A stretch of DNA of 64,000 nt from Microdochium bolleyi. Its lineage: Eukaryota; Ascomycota; Sordariomycetes; Xylariales; Microdochiaceae. The position numbers and the translations under genes are program-made. Below are positions 32,967 to 42,066 of this stretch, piece by piece. Numbering within the stretch: position 1 is the first letter of the stretch; each line of letters starts with the position of its first letter. Under the pieces are notes generated by a model. It saw only the letters and a list, made by a program, of their open reading frames with translations, ran no database searches and was not told the origin of the DNA. The stretch lies in assembly GCA_001566295.1 (NCBI GenBank), contig KQ964254.1:124001-188000 (forward strand). Direction: 5' to 3'.

Positions 32967-33425
32967 TCAACTTCCTGGACCGCCCATCGTACTGTAGCTC
33001 GAATCCTGAAACTGAGCTCCACTCCCAGCCAGCAGCAGCATGATCTGGGCAACGACCAATCCTACTATTAGAATTTCTGCGGCAAGTGTGACGAGGAGCA
33101 TTTTGGCATACATCTTGATGAGCCACCACCAACTGGACATTGTGAAGGACCGCCACGCCTCGACCGTAGATAAGCCAACAGGTGAGTGCTGGCGTCCTGC
33201 TTCTTTTCCAGCACTCCTTCGATGGATATGGTGGTCCAGAAGCACTATGGGCTTATCGTCAGAGGCCAGGATTGATGCTTGGACGCGTGTCAACACCATA
33301 TGAGCCGGGATAACGAGCAGGACGGTGGGAAGGAAGTAAGCCGAAACCACAGCGGCGAGGATGAGAAAGTCAATGGACTGCCAGTCCAGACGGAGAGTTG
33401 AATTAGGCCCAGACCCGTGGAATTT
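32967..33425 (-). CDS. C-terminal exon of a multi-pass membrane protein, 5' part unresolved
   Basis: A 153-codon terminal exon beginning after acceptor ACACTAG (exon start 33425). It encodes SIDFLILAAVVSAYFLPTVL, then IPAHMVLTRVQASIL, an aromatic segment with AWRSFTMSSWWWLIKMYAKM, and a last membrane helix (EILIVGLVVAQIMLLLAG). The alternation of two hydrophobic segments with IPAH and RVQAS resembles a Pezizomycotina membrane family often labelled 'ubiquitin carrier protein' in annotations; that label has no functional backing here. Upstream sequence to about 33860 has hydrophobic fragments (TSLLCTLYSLVVYHLV and PTLVLTLAIVFFQ) in different frames, with a possible donor CCA|GTACGC near 33469. 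I could not build a consistent 5' model, so the gene may be intact with short exons or partly decayed. Confidence 0.5.
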   Translation of the reverse strand, partial: KFHGSGPNSTLRLDWQSIDFLILAAVVSAYFLPTVLLVIPAHMVLTRVQASILASDDKPIVLLDHHIHRRSAGKEAGRQHSPVGLSTVEAWRSFTMSSWWWLIKMYAKMLLVTLAAEILIVGLVVAQIMLLLAGSGAQFQDSSYSTMGGPGS

Positions 33426-34571
33426 CTAGTGTGTACAGGTAGAGCTGCTTAAGACAAAACTGTTGCGTACTGGAAGAAGACTATAGCTAGCGTGAGCACA
33501 AGTGTTGGCAGCGCGGAAGCACGCCCTGGAAGGACGCAGTGTCTGAAACAAAGAGTTTGGTCGCGGAGCAGACAAGGTGATATACAACCAGGCTATATAG
33601 AGTACACAGTAGAGATGTTGAGAGGGTTCGGACACTACACGTCACATATGCCGAGTTTGCGCTCTCGTCATCAAGGTCATCCATATTGTGTCCGATTCCG
33701 CTAAGAGCCACCGACTCGTGTGCTTCGAGGGAAGGGTGGGGGACTGCGACAATACACAGCAGTGTTTTCACGATGAGGGTGGCAGCAAGCAAGGCGTGTT
33801 GTGCGGTTACATTCTGAGCTGCCCGAGCACAATTAAAAAAATGCTTAGAAAGATGCATAGAGGGAAGATTTAGCCCTTAAGTTTCCGGGCAACTGGGCTT
33901 GGGTGAGAGGGGCAAAGAGGTCATCAGACATCGTCGTCTCCATCATCCTCGAGGAGCCGCTGCCAGCTGTGTGGAGGCGATGCGCTGGTAGCAAGCCGAG
34001 TCTCAATGTTGGCGGGCGCGAGGAGGAAGAGAAGCCAGGCAAGAGGACAGCGATCTCAGGACTCTGATGGGATCGGGCTAAGTTGCTGTATTGTGCTACT
34101 GCGTAGAAGCCAAAAAACCCCCGAGCATTCAATAAGAGATGACGAAAAGGATTTTTTCTTGAACACAGAAGAGGGGGATGATGCAGCCACTTCTCTTTGT
34201 TCAATGCATTCTAAAATAGCTGCATTCATGAGAGCATGAAACATCCATCATCACCAACAGCAATGTTAGGTGTGCGGTTTGCCTTCTCGGCCAACGTCCT
34301 TGCCCAACGCTTCTGCGGTTGCAAGACAAGACTGACTCTACTTGCGGCTGCCTTTCTATTTGGTTCTTCGTGCCATTTTATCTTTCTTTGGCGTCTTCTT
34401 GAGGTATAGATGGATAAATAAATCGAATCCATCCGTGCCTGATACCTCAGACATTTCTTCTTCACCAGCATCCACAGCCAGCATTCGAACCTTTTCCCAG
34501 ATCTCCATCGCCTATCGGTTCTTCTAACATTTCCCACCGTAGTATCGTCATCATCATAAACGTCATCTGCA
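33426..34571. other. intergenic region, probably including 5' exons of the membrane-protein gene
   Basis: 1.1 kb. The left half (33426-33860) probably holds unresolved minus-strand exons of the neighbouring membrane protein. The right half leads to the start at 34572 and has no supported gene. Confidence 0.4.
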
Positions 34572-35505
34572 ATGGCCACCGCTACTACACGGTCTGCTAA
34601 CCACCCATGGGATAAGAAGGATGTCTTCCATCCTGCTACTATCCCAGGGCTAGGCCTATCTCTCAAGCAGCAGGACTTGGACCTCGCCTCCCTCGCGTGC
34701 GTGTCACCTATATTTGTATGGCCTGAAGAAGCGTGAAGCTAATTCCTACTTCGTCTCACACAGATATAATGCGCTCCCCGCCATTGAGGAACAGGCCCGG
34801 CTACAGGGCTCCAAGCACGTCAGAGCCTTGCTTCGTATCATCGACAGTCACGACATGGGTAATGTGTTTGGTATTCACTCGCTCCATCGTCATGACAAGG
34901 TCCCCGAGAAGACCATCCGTCTCGAGGCCGATGTGCCAGGTGTCCCCAATATGAAGTGGAACCGGGCTACCGCGATCGATAAGGCGCTCTTGACTGGGGA
35001 TAATATGCACGCTACCTTCTTCAAGGTCGAGGGCGATAGCTTGGTTGCCTTTGAGTTTGCCGAGGGCGCCTCCCCGCTAAATGGAAAGGACGTCCCTTGC
35101 CAGTTCATTGCCGACATGGTCCGGTATCTCACTGAACACACCCTCACCAATGTGATCGCCATCGAGGTCGGTGATTATTCCAAGGTTCGCGGAACAGACA
35201 CTGTAGCGAGTGGCGAGCTCGAGGTGGTCTGGGGCCCTACCCAAGAGCGCTTCACCGTTGTCGTCCCTCTCGACCACATTGTCGAGGGAGCCGTGAACCC
35301 AGTTCTGACCGGCTGGAATGTCAAGGACGGTACTCTGGAGAATGTGGACGCCGATCCACCTGCTGGCCAGGTTTGGGCCGAGGCAGTTGTTGGGACGAAG
35401 AAGACGCACAAGGTTTTTATCAACAAGTCTCACGGCGACGAGGGCGATGTCACCCCTGAGCTTCTCCAGAAGGCGCTCGTCGACATGGGGGTGATTGCAG
35501 CCTGA
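34572..35505 (+). CDS. conserved fungal-type protein of unknown function
   Basis: Model join(34572..34696, 34764..35505), 288 residues, with a 67-nt intron (GTGCGT ... CACACAG) that joins DLASLA to YNALPAIEEQARLQGSKHVR. I do not recognise a named domain. It is a soluble, globular-looking protein with no signal peptide or membrane segment. It has an N-terminal His-containing motif (GNVFGIHSLHRHDKVPEKTI) and a strand-rich middle (ATFFKVEGDSLVAFEF, later ELEVVWGPTQERFTVVV). The C-terminus is helical (DVTPELLQKALVDMGVIAA). The ordered mix of strands and helices and the clean intron make a real gene very likely; the function is open. Confidence 0.82.
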
Positions 35506-36107
35506 TTGATCATGTCAGATCACTGCAATCCACAGGGTATTTCGGAGAAGGCAGCAGGACACGTCTCGTAGGCTTTTCTGGTCTCGGAAATTTTGTTTCT
35601 GGTCGAGCCGGCAGCCTCGACAATGTTGGAGAGGTTGCGTGTAGTGTTGTCAGCGTAGGAATGTTGGGGATGGGTTTCGCGAAGGGGTCCCTGATGGAGA
35701 CTACTCTGAAGTACCGGTCAAAGTCATCTTTTTCACTTCAAGCCTCTTTAGCTTGCCCCAATATGTTTTCCCTTCACACGGTGCATCACTATCGATCTTT
35801 TTGAATCTTCGCCCAGCTGCTAAATACTTACGCTCGTCATTCGAATGCTGCTCAGCTGCTGGACATTGTCTACCTTAAGCCAGCTAATTGACTAGGTCAA
35901 CCTAATTTCAAAGACAAAATACTTCTTCAACGCCTTCACTTGTTGGGGGTCCATATACTCGTGAGAGACTTAGAGCTTTGTGCCCCGGTCAAGAGAAAAT
36001 GTGGCTGGCAGTCGCGATCAACAACGTTTGTACATATCATTAAACACCTAGCCAACTCCGGAGGTGCTCGCGGGCCGGAAACTTTCCCAAGCCAACACAT
36101 CAAGAAT
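35506..36107. other. convergent 3' region
   Basis: 0.6 kb between the unknown-function gene and the APH-like gene. AT-richer than its flanks; no gene is seen. Confidence 0.5.
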
Positions 36108-37150
36108 TCAAACCCTCAGAATGACAGCCCCGAGGTAACGCAAGTCCAGGTCGTTCTCCGTGGCTGGGTTCATGTTGCCGTCCCCATCCTGCACGAAGCC
36201 ATTGGCCAGAAAGAGCCCAGTTAACCTCGCAACTTCGACACGCTGCTTCTGCGCTTCCGATGCTGCCTCCCCGAGGCAGTGATAGAACATAGTCCAGAAC
36301 TGCCCTCGGAGCTCGTCATGCTTGGGAAAGTAGCTCCAACCGTGCTCATTCATGGTCCGGATCCCAAGCATAGTCTCGAGCCCGCCCAGAGACATACCAA
36401 AGGGGCTGACCTCTGCGTCTCTCCAATCACAGATGCCTGCTATCTTGCCCGTGGCTGGGTCCACGTGTATGTTGTTCTCTAGGAGGTCGGTATGGTTGGG
36501 AACCATTGGCCAGTCTGAATCAAAAATGATTGGGAGCTGGGGGATGAGAGTGTCCAGCGTTGCGTGGAAACGCCGAGGGAGCCCCTTGCGCAGTCGTCGG
36601 AGATGCGACGAGTACCGTTGAAGGAGCTGCCCACGATCCGGTTTGCTCGTCGACTCAGGCGTGTGATGATACGCCGAGGCGAAGAATCTACCCCCTCTAG
36701 TCAGCAACGGGCCAAATCTTGTGTTGGATAGCCAGCCTCGGAGACTGACCTTGCGTAGCTGTCGATGGTATTTCGCAGAAGTGCATAGTTGTTCTTGTGC
36801 AAAGAATCTCGGGCAAGATACATGGAAACGCCGCCAATGTTGTTCATGGTGTAGACGTGGAGGCTATGAAATAGACCATGATCCTTATGCTGTGGCGTGA
36901 AGCCCGGGTATGCTTGTTCGATGCTCTTCATCAACATCATGTCCAGTGGTGAGTCTGGAGCGCGGAACTGGACGATGACCTGACCCGCATCGACAGTATA
37001 GCTGGTTCCACCCTGGCAAGCGGTTGGAGTAACCGACTTGCCTGTTATATCTCGCGCTTTGTCGTTGCATTGCGTCTGCAAGACGGGAGCGTTCTCCTGG
37101 AAGAAGACGCCTATTTGCATCATTGACAGAGCGGAGATGTCGACAGCCAT
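36108..37150 (-). CDS. APH-like phosphotransferase (aminoglycoside/choline kinase fold)
   Basis: Model complement(join(36108..36687, 36750..37150)), 326 residues. The 62-nt intron has GTCAGT donor, GCTGAC branch and GGTAG acceptor and joins IDSYAR to FFASAYHH. The kinase-like catalytic loop reads NHTDLLENNIHVD (HxDxxxxN), followed by GICDWRDAE, where the Asp of CDW corresponds to the metal-binding DxD/DFG aspartate. The N-terminal lobe is present (SYTVDAGQVIVQFRAP as the strand carrying the ATP-contact region). Proteins of this family in fungi phosphorylate small molecules of mostly unknown identity; antibiotic resistance should not be assumed. The upstream neighbour on the same strand is SelO, about 370 nt away. 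Confidence 0.85.
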
Positions 37151-37516
37151 TGCGCAAAAGTATTTTGTGTTTTGCTGTCGTGATGATAAAGTGTAGCGAC
37201 GGCGGAAGCTTTTGTAGAACTAGAATGGGTTGCTCAGGGAGTGTTCCTGTGGGACCCGACCTGGAGCTCTTTGTTCGTCACAGCAGCAAAGAACTTGGAA
37301 GCGAAGGCACGCACTGTTGGTTCCAATCAGGCAAAGACCACGCACACTGGCCATGTGCCTGGCATGGCTCGGCCCCCAGACGCAAACGCCTGCGGCCGCC
37401 CAGATGTCCAAGCGCCAGACTGGAGCCTGTCTTCCGGAATTTGCGAGTACTTGGGTCGAGCGCCCTGGTCCGTTTTGTCTCTCTGCCAATACAGTTACCG
37501 CATTTCATCGACACTC
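37151..37516. other. intergenic region between tandem minus-strand genes
   Basis: 366 nt between the SelO stop and the APH-like start. It holds the promoter of the APH-like gene and the 3' UTR of SelO; no other feature is seen. Confidence 0.5.
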
Positions 37517-39586
37517 CTACGAGCTACAGCTGCACTGCATCGCCCGCGCCAGCCTCGGCGGGTCGCCAGTCCACCTCGTCTCCTCCTCCTTGTCGCCCAC
37601 ATACTCGCCCCTCTCCTCGTAGAACGTCTTGCCGCTCCATGAGTCCTCAAACGGGTGCAGCGCCATCGCCATCACCCGGTCCAGCACCTCGCGCTCATCC
37701 TCCTTCTCAACCCGCCGGATCACCTCGTCCAGGATGTACCCGCGCGGCACAAAGTTCGGGTTCACCCGCTTCATTGCCGCCTCCCTCTCCCCGTCCGCCG
37801 ACGCCTCCTGACCCCAATCCTCCGTGATTCTCTTCCGCCACCTGTCCAGCCACGCCCCGATACGCTTGCGCGCGTCAGCAGGCCCGCTGAAGCCGTTGCT
37901 TCCCTCCTTGTAGAGGAAGATATCTGCCTTGCTCTCCCGGGCCTCCGCTGTCTCCAGCTCGCTCAACTTGACGCTGCTCAGCCGCCGGAAGAAGAGATTG
38001 AAGTCGAGCTCGAGGGCCTCCATGCTGTCCAACAGCTCGCTGAAGAGTTCGTCAAAATCGGACGGTGCAGATGTCCGCAGCCCAAGCCGCGCTGACATGC
38101 TCCTCTTGTACTCAGCCAGGAAAACGGCCTTGTACTCCTCGCCGGCTTGCATGATGATCTTCTCTGCGCGTTTGATGATGCCATCGGCTTCCTCCTCCTT
38201 TACTCCATCCGTAACAAACGTCGCCTCGTCCACCCGCGGTCCAGCCCCGAGCAGCTCGCCCAGGGATTCGCCAAGCCGTACCAGGTTCCACCAGATGATG
38301 GTTGGCTGGTTCTTGTAGCTGTACCGTAATTGATAGTCGTCGTGGTTCGGCGTGTACTGCGGGTCGAAGTTGTCCATGAAGGCGAAGGGGCCAAAGTCGA
38401 TGCTCAGCCCAAACAGTGACGTGTTATCCGTGTTGAGGACCCCATTCATGAACCCATAAGCCTGCCACTTGGCCACGACGACGGCATTGCGCCGTACAAC
38501 CTCGCGGTAGAGCCGGGCGAATCGGTTTTCCTCCGCGCCCTCGGGCCCCTCCACAGCATCCCGAGCGACACTTCTCTTGACCGAGTGCGCAGTCTGCGGA
38601 GCCTTGTCCGGATCCTCAAGCCGACTCGGTAGCGCCTCCCATCCACCTAGGACGTCCTCCGCAAGATACGTCGCCAGCTTCCTTATCAGATCTCTGTCCC
38701 CTCGCGCGCGCAATATGTCAAAGTTACCGATACGCAGCCACGACTGAGCAAACCGGGCCACAATGGCGCCCGGCTCGAGCGTCTCGCGGCGCACTTTCAC
38801 CTTGGGTAGCAGTGTCAGGCTAAGCGCCCGCGTGCTCGGGATGCCTATGGCGTGCAGGTACTCGCTGACGACGAACTCGCGGATGCTGCTGCGCAGCACG
38901 GCCTTGCCGTCGGCGAAGCGGCTGTAGGGTGTGAGCCCGGCGCCTTTGAGCTGCAGCTCGTAGCGCACGGGGGCGGCAGAGGGGGCGAGCACAGCGAGGT
39001 CGTCCTTGTTTTCGCCATTTTGTTGCTCCCCTATAGAGTCTGCTGTCGGTGGCTGCCGTGTTGTCTCGAACAAGGAGATGGCGCGTCCGTCGCCGAGCTG
39101 GCCTGCCCAGGAGCCGAACTGGAATCCTCCGTAGCACTGTGCCCAAGGGTAACCTCCAGTCTGCGCCTGCTCGTCCCAGCCCTGGATCTTGTTGCCCGAC
39201 ACGGTCTGCACAAAGTCGTCCGTCTCCTCGTCGCCCAGGCGGATCCCCAGGTCGCGCATGGCGGCGGGGCTCACGGCGAGGAGTTCGGGGGACTCGACGG
39301 GCTGCGGGCGGACCCATGTGAAGATGGCATCGCGGACCTGGCGGGGCCCGATGTCCTCGCGGGGTGTCTTGTGGGAGTCTGCGGGTGTCGGGTACTTTGC
39401 GTCGGCCGGGAGCTTCGAGGTGAGGTGGAAGGTCTTGGGGATGTCGTTGATGGAGACGCCGGCGCCAGCAGCGGAGGAGGAGAGGTGGGTGGCCATCTGG
39501 GCCAGCCGTGCGTGGTGCGACAGGGCGGTTGTGGGTGGTTTCGACAGTGCACGGCGGATGGTGGCGGGTTGGGCTTTGCGAAGCAT
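37517..39586 (-). CDS. SelO-family protein adenylyltransferase (pseudokinase AMPylase), mitochondrial
   Basis: Protein AMPylase of the YdiU/SelO/Fmp40 family, which transfers AMP to protein hydroxyls and in yeast acts in mitochondria on redox enzymes. Single exon, 689 residues from the first true ATG at 39586; the open frame upstream begins only with a non-ATG codon. The N-terminal ~35 residues are basic and Ser/Thr-rich, fitting a mitochondrial presequence. Family signatures visible: QCYGGFQFGSWAGQLGDGRA, ELQLKGAGLTPYSRFADGKA with the active-site Lys region, VLRSSIREFVVSEYLHA, and the metal-binding segment NTDNTSLFGLSIDFGPFAFM followed by DNFDPQYTPNHDD. The C-terminus is CSCSS, with Cys at the third-last position, where vertebrate SelO carries selenocysteine. 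Confidence 0.95.
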   Translation of the reverse strand: MLRKAQPATIRRALSKPPTTALSHHARLAQMATHLSSSAAGAGVSINDIPKTFHLTSKLPADAKYPTPADSHKTPREDIGPRQVRDAIFTWVRPQPVESPELLAVSPAAMRDLGIRLGDEETDDFVQTVSGNKIQGWDEQAQTGGYPWAQCYGGFQFGSWAGQLGDGRAISLFETTRQPPTADSIGEQQNGENKDDLAVLAPSAAPVRYELQLKGAGLTPYSRFADGKAVLRSSIREFVVSEYLHAIGIPSTRALSLTLLPKVKVRRETLEPGAIVARFAQSWLRIGNFDILRARGDRDLIRKLATYLAEDVLGGWEALPSRLEDPDKAPQTAHSVKRSVARDAVEGPEGAEENRFARLYREVVRRNAVVVAKWQAYGFMNGVLNTDNTSLFGLSIDFGPFAFMDNFDPQYTPNHDDYQLRYSYKNQPTIIWWNLVRLGESLGELLGAGPRVDEATFVTDGVKEEEADGIIKRAEKIIMQAGEEYKAVFLAEYKRSMSARLGLRTSAPSDFDELFSELLDSMEALELDFNLFFRRLSSVKLSELETAEARESKADIFLYKEGSNGFSGPADARKRIGAWLDRWRKRITEDWGQEASADGEREAAMKRVNPNFVPRGYILDEVIRRVEKEDEREVLDRVMAMALHPFEDSWSGKTFYEERGEYVGDKEEETRWTGDPPRLARAMQCSCSS

Positions 39587-40240
39587 CAGCGTTTCTGCGG
39601 ATGGGATGCGAGGGCGAGGTGCGACTGGGTAATCGCAAAGGGTCGTCGATGAAGGACAGAAGAGCAGTCTATGTTGCAAGAGGAATCAGGCGGGGGTTTC
39701 ACAGAACGGCAGTGGTTTGCAAACGACCGAGAGTTCCGAGGTCTGCATCGATGGCGGGCGCTGCGTAAGGATGACGGACGGTGCAGGGATGACGAGACCA
39801 GCTCCAAAGTGGCGAGCCTTGCAGGTCGCGGGGTCCGAACAAGACGCCGCTCCGGAGCTTTAGCTGCGGCCGACGAGGCCTCGGAGAGTCGGCCACACAA
39901 GAGTGCATGCCAGTCCTGCTGGGTGTTGCCATGGGAGCCTGGGAACAAGCACAAGAAAGCCCCGGCCGTGGCTCCGAAGAACGGAGGCAGCTGCAGCCCG
40001 CATGCACGCGCTCGATGATGCAAGCCGTCGCTGCCCCGTCGGGACGGCCCTCATGCACAATCACGGACCGAGCCCCGGGCGTGACCTTCACTCCCTCCCA
40101 TCTCGGTGTTCCCCAGTAGCCTTACCTATACCAAAGTGCACCTCAGTCCCACCTCTCCCTCTCCTCGCCATTCAGCTTCACTCCTGGAGACGCCCTTTGG
40201 GACCACAAACCGCCGCTGTTCGCACGATCAGACCACCAAC
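39587..40240. other. divergent promoter between SelO and aldo-keto reductase genes
   Basis: 654 nt, GC-rich near SelO and CT-rich near the reductase start (CCCACCTCTCCCTCTCCTCG). It probably contains both promoters. No gene is seen. Confidence 0.55.
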
Positions 40241-41328
40241 ATGAACTCCATCGTCTCCGCATTCCGGTCCGATCCCTCGGGTACGGCCCCGAAGCAGCAC
40301 GGAGCCGTGCCCATGCTTGAGCTCAACGACAGCAACAAGATCCCCATGGTACGCTGCAACTCTGCCTCGTGTCACCAGTCACAAGAGCCGCGCTGACAGC
40401 CGCCCGTCGCAGCTCGCATATGGCCTCGGCACCGCCAACTCAAAGTACGCCTCGGATGATGTCATCAAGGCCACCACGACCGCCATCAAGGCCGGCTTCT
40501 TCCACCTCGACGGTGCAGAGAGTGCGTTTACCGGACTCCCCAGGAAAACCATATAGCTGTGAAGACTTAAATAGCCAAGCCCGCTGACTCTCTACTTAAG
40601 TGTATGGTAACGAGACAGAGCTCGGCAAGGCCATCGCCGCCAGCAAGATCCCCCGCTCCTCGCTCTTCGTGACCACAAAGCTCGACAACAAGCCCGAGTA
40701 TGTCGGCCAGGTCGACGCCGTCTTCACACAATCCCTCAAGCGCTTGAATCTCGAGTACGTCGACCTGTACCTCATCCACCACCCGGCCATGGCCGGCGGC
40801 GACCCGTCTCGCCTGCAGTCTCTCTGGCGCGAGCTCGAGGCGATCCACGCCTCCGGTCGGGCCAAGAGCATCGGCGTCTCCAACTTCCTCGCCGAGGACC
40901 TCGAAGCCCTCCTGGCCGGCGACCCGAAGGTCGTCCCCGCGATCAACCAGATCGAGTTCCACCCGTACTACCAGCGCCAGGCCGTCATCACGCTCTGCCG
41001 CGAGAAGAACATCGCTGTGAGCGCCTACGCCCCGCTGTCCCCCGTGATCCGCGTGCCCGGCGGGCCCCTGCACACCTCGGGCCTGCTACCCGGCCTGGCC
41101 AAGAAGTACGGCGTCAACGAGGCTGACGTGCTGCTGCGCTGGGTCATCGACCAGGGCATCGTGGCCATCACGACGAGCAGCAACGAGGTCCGGGTCAATA
41201 GCTACATCAGCAACATCCCCAACTTCAAGCTCACACCCAAGGAGGTTGAGACCATTGCCGAGACGGGCGCCGAGGCGTTCCACCGGTGCTTCTTCCAGTC
41301 GAATTTCAAGGAGGGTGACACTCGGTGA
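40241..41328 (+). CDS. aldo-keto reductase
   Basis: NAD(P)H-dependent (beta/alpha)8-barrel oxidoreductase, 314 residues. Model join(40241..40348, 40413..40521, 40601..41328); introns of 64 and 79 nt join KIPM to LAYGLGTANSKY and LDGAE to MYGNETELG. The catalytic tetrad is complete: Asp69 (HLDGAE), Tyr74 (MYGNE), Lys99 (VTTKLD) and His132 (YLIHHP). Cofactor-binding features include IGVSNF, NQIEFHPYYQ and, toward the C-terminus, GIVAITTSSNEVRVNSYISN in place of the usual VIPKSxxxxR loop, which may affect cofactor preference. The substrate is unknown; many fungal relatives reduce aldehydes or sugars. The 3' end lies about 0.7 kb from the convergent Byr4-like gene. Confidence 0.93.
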
Positions 41329-42066
41329 AGCACACGCAACACGGCTGTGGGAAGGAAAAACATCGGAACAACGTGAGAGCCTGGGGCCGCTTTCACACGG
41401 ACATAGCATGTTTTGGGTCATGAATGCAAAGCCGTCATGACTGGGTCGTTAAAGTACAAACAGAAAAGGCCTTCCTGGCATGCCAGGCGTGTACGAAGCA
41501 TAAGCGGCGAGTTTCACGTTGGGAATGCTCACCACTTTTACGTCTAATGCACGATCACTCGTAGGACGCTTTCGTTTGTAATCGCAAGCAAGCATAACGC
41601 CGGAATCAAACTTTGGTCTACAGGCAGTCAAGGCTGCCGCAGGCTCTGCGCCATCTGTCCATCTATGAATAGAGATACAGCCGGTGTACATCGGAACCAC
41701 CATCCTCATAAATGCGTAACCATGTCGTAAGCGTGTCGTAAGTCGTCGAGATACCAGTACAGTGTTCCGAGGTGAACAAATATTAAAACCAAAACAATCA
41801 ACAATGCTCCAAAAAATGCAATGCTCAAAACTCCATGGAGCATGGCTGCAGACACATTGCTGTGCCGGAGTCGCCCATATCATTCCTCCCGTCATCATGT
41901 CGTCGTAATCGTTATGCGCTAGTAAGGATCCGAAAGAAGTATCCAGATTAAAAGTTTTGTTGGTGAACGGGCGGGCTGGGACCACCCGGTGCGAATGAAG
42001 CACAAATGCGCCATTAAGATGCGGCCCATGGAATCCCCGAACGGTCCATGGGTATCGTGTGACGAC
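41329..42066. other. convergent 3' region
   Basis: 738 nt between the aldo-keto reductase and Byr4-like stops. AT-rich; probably 3' UTRs. Small open frames are not protein-like. Confidence 0.5.

Noticed and set aside
36108..37150. Reading the APH-like gene as an antibiotic resistance determinant
   Set aside because: Only the general kinase fold motifs are visible; fungal members mostly have unknown small-molecule substrates.
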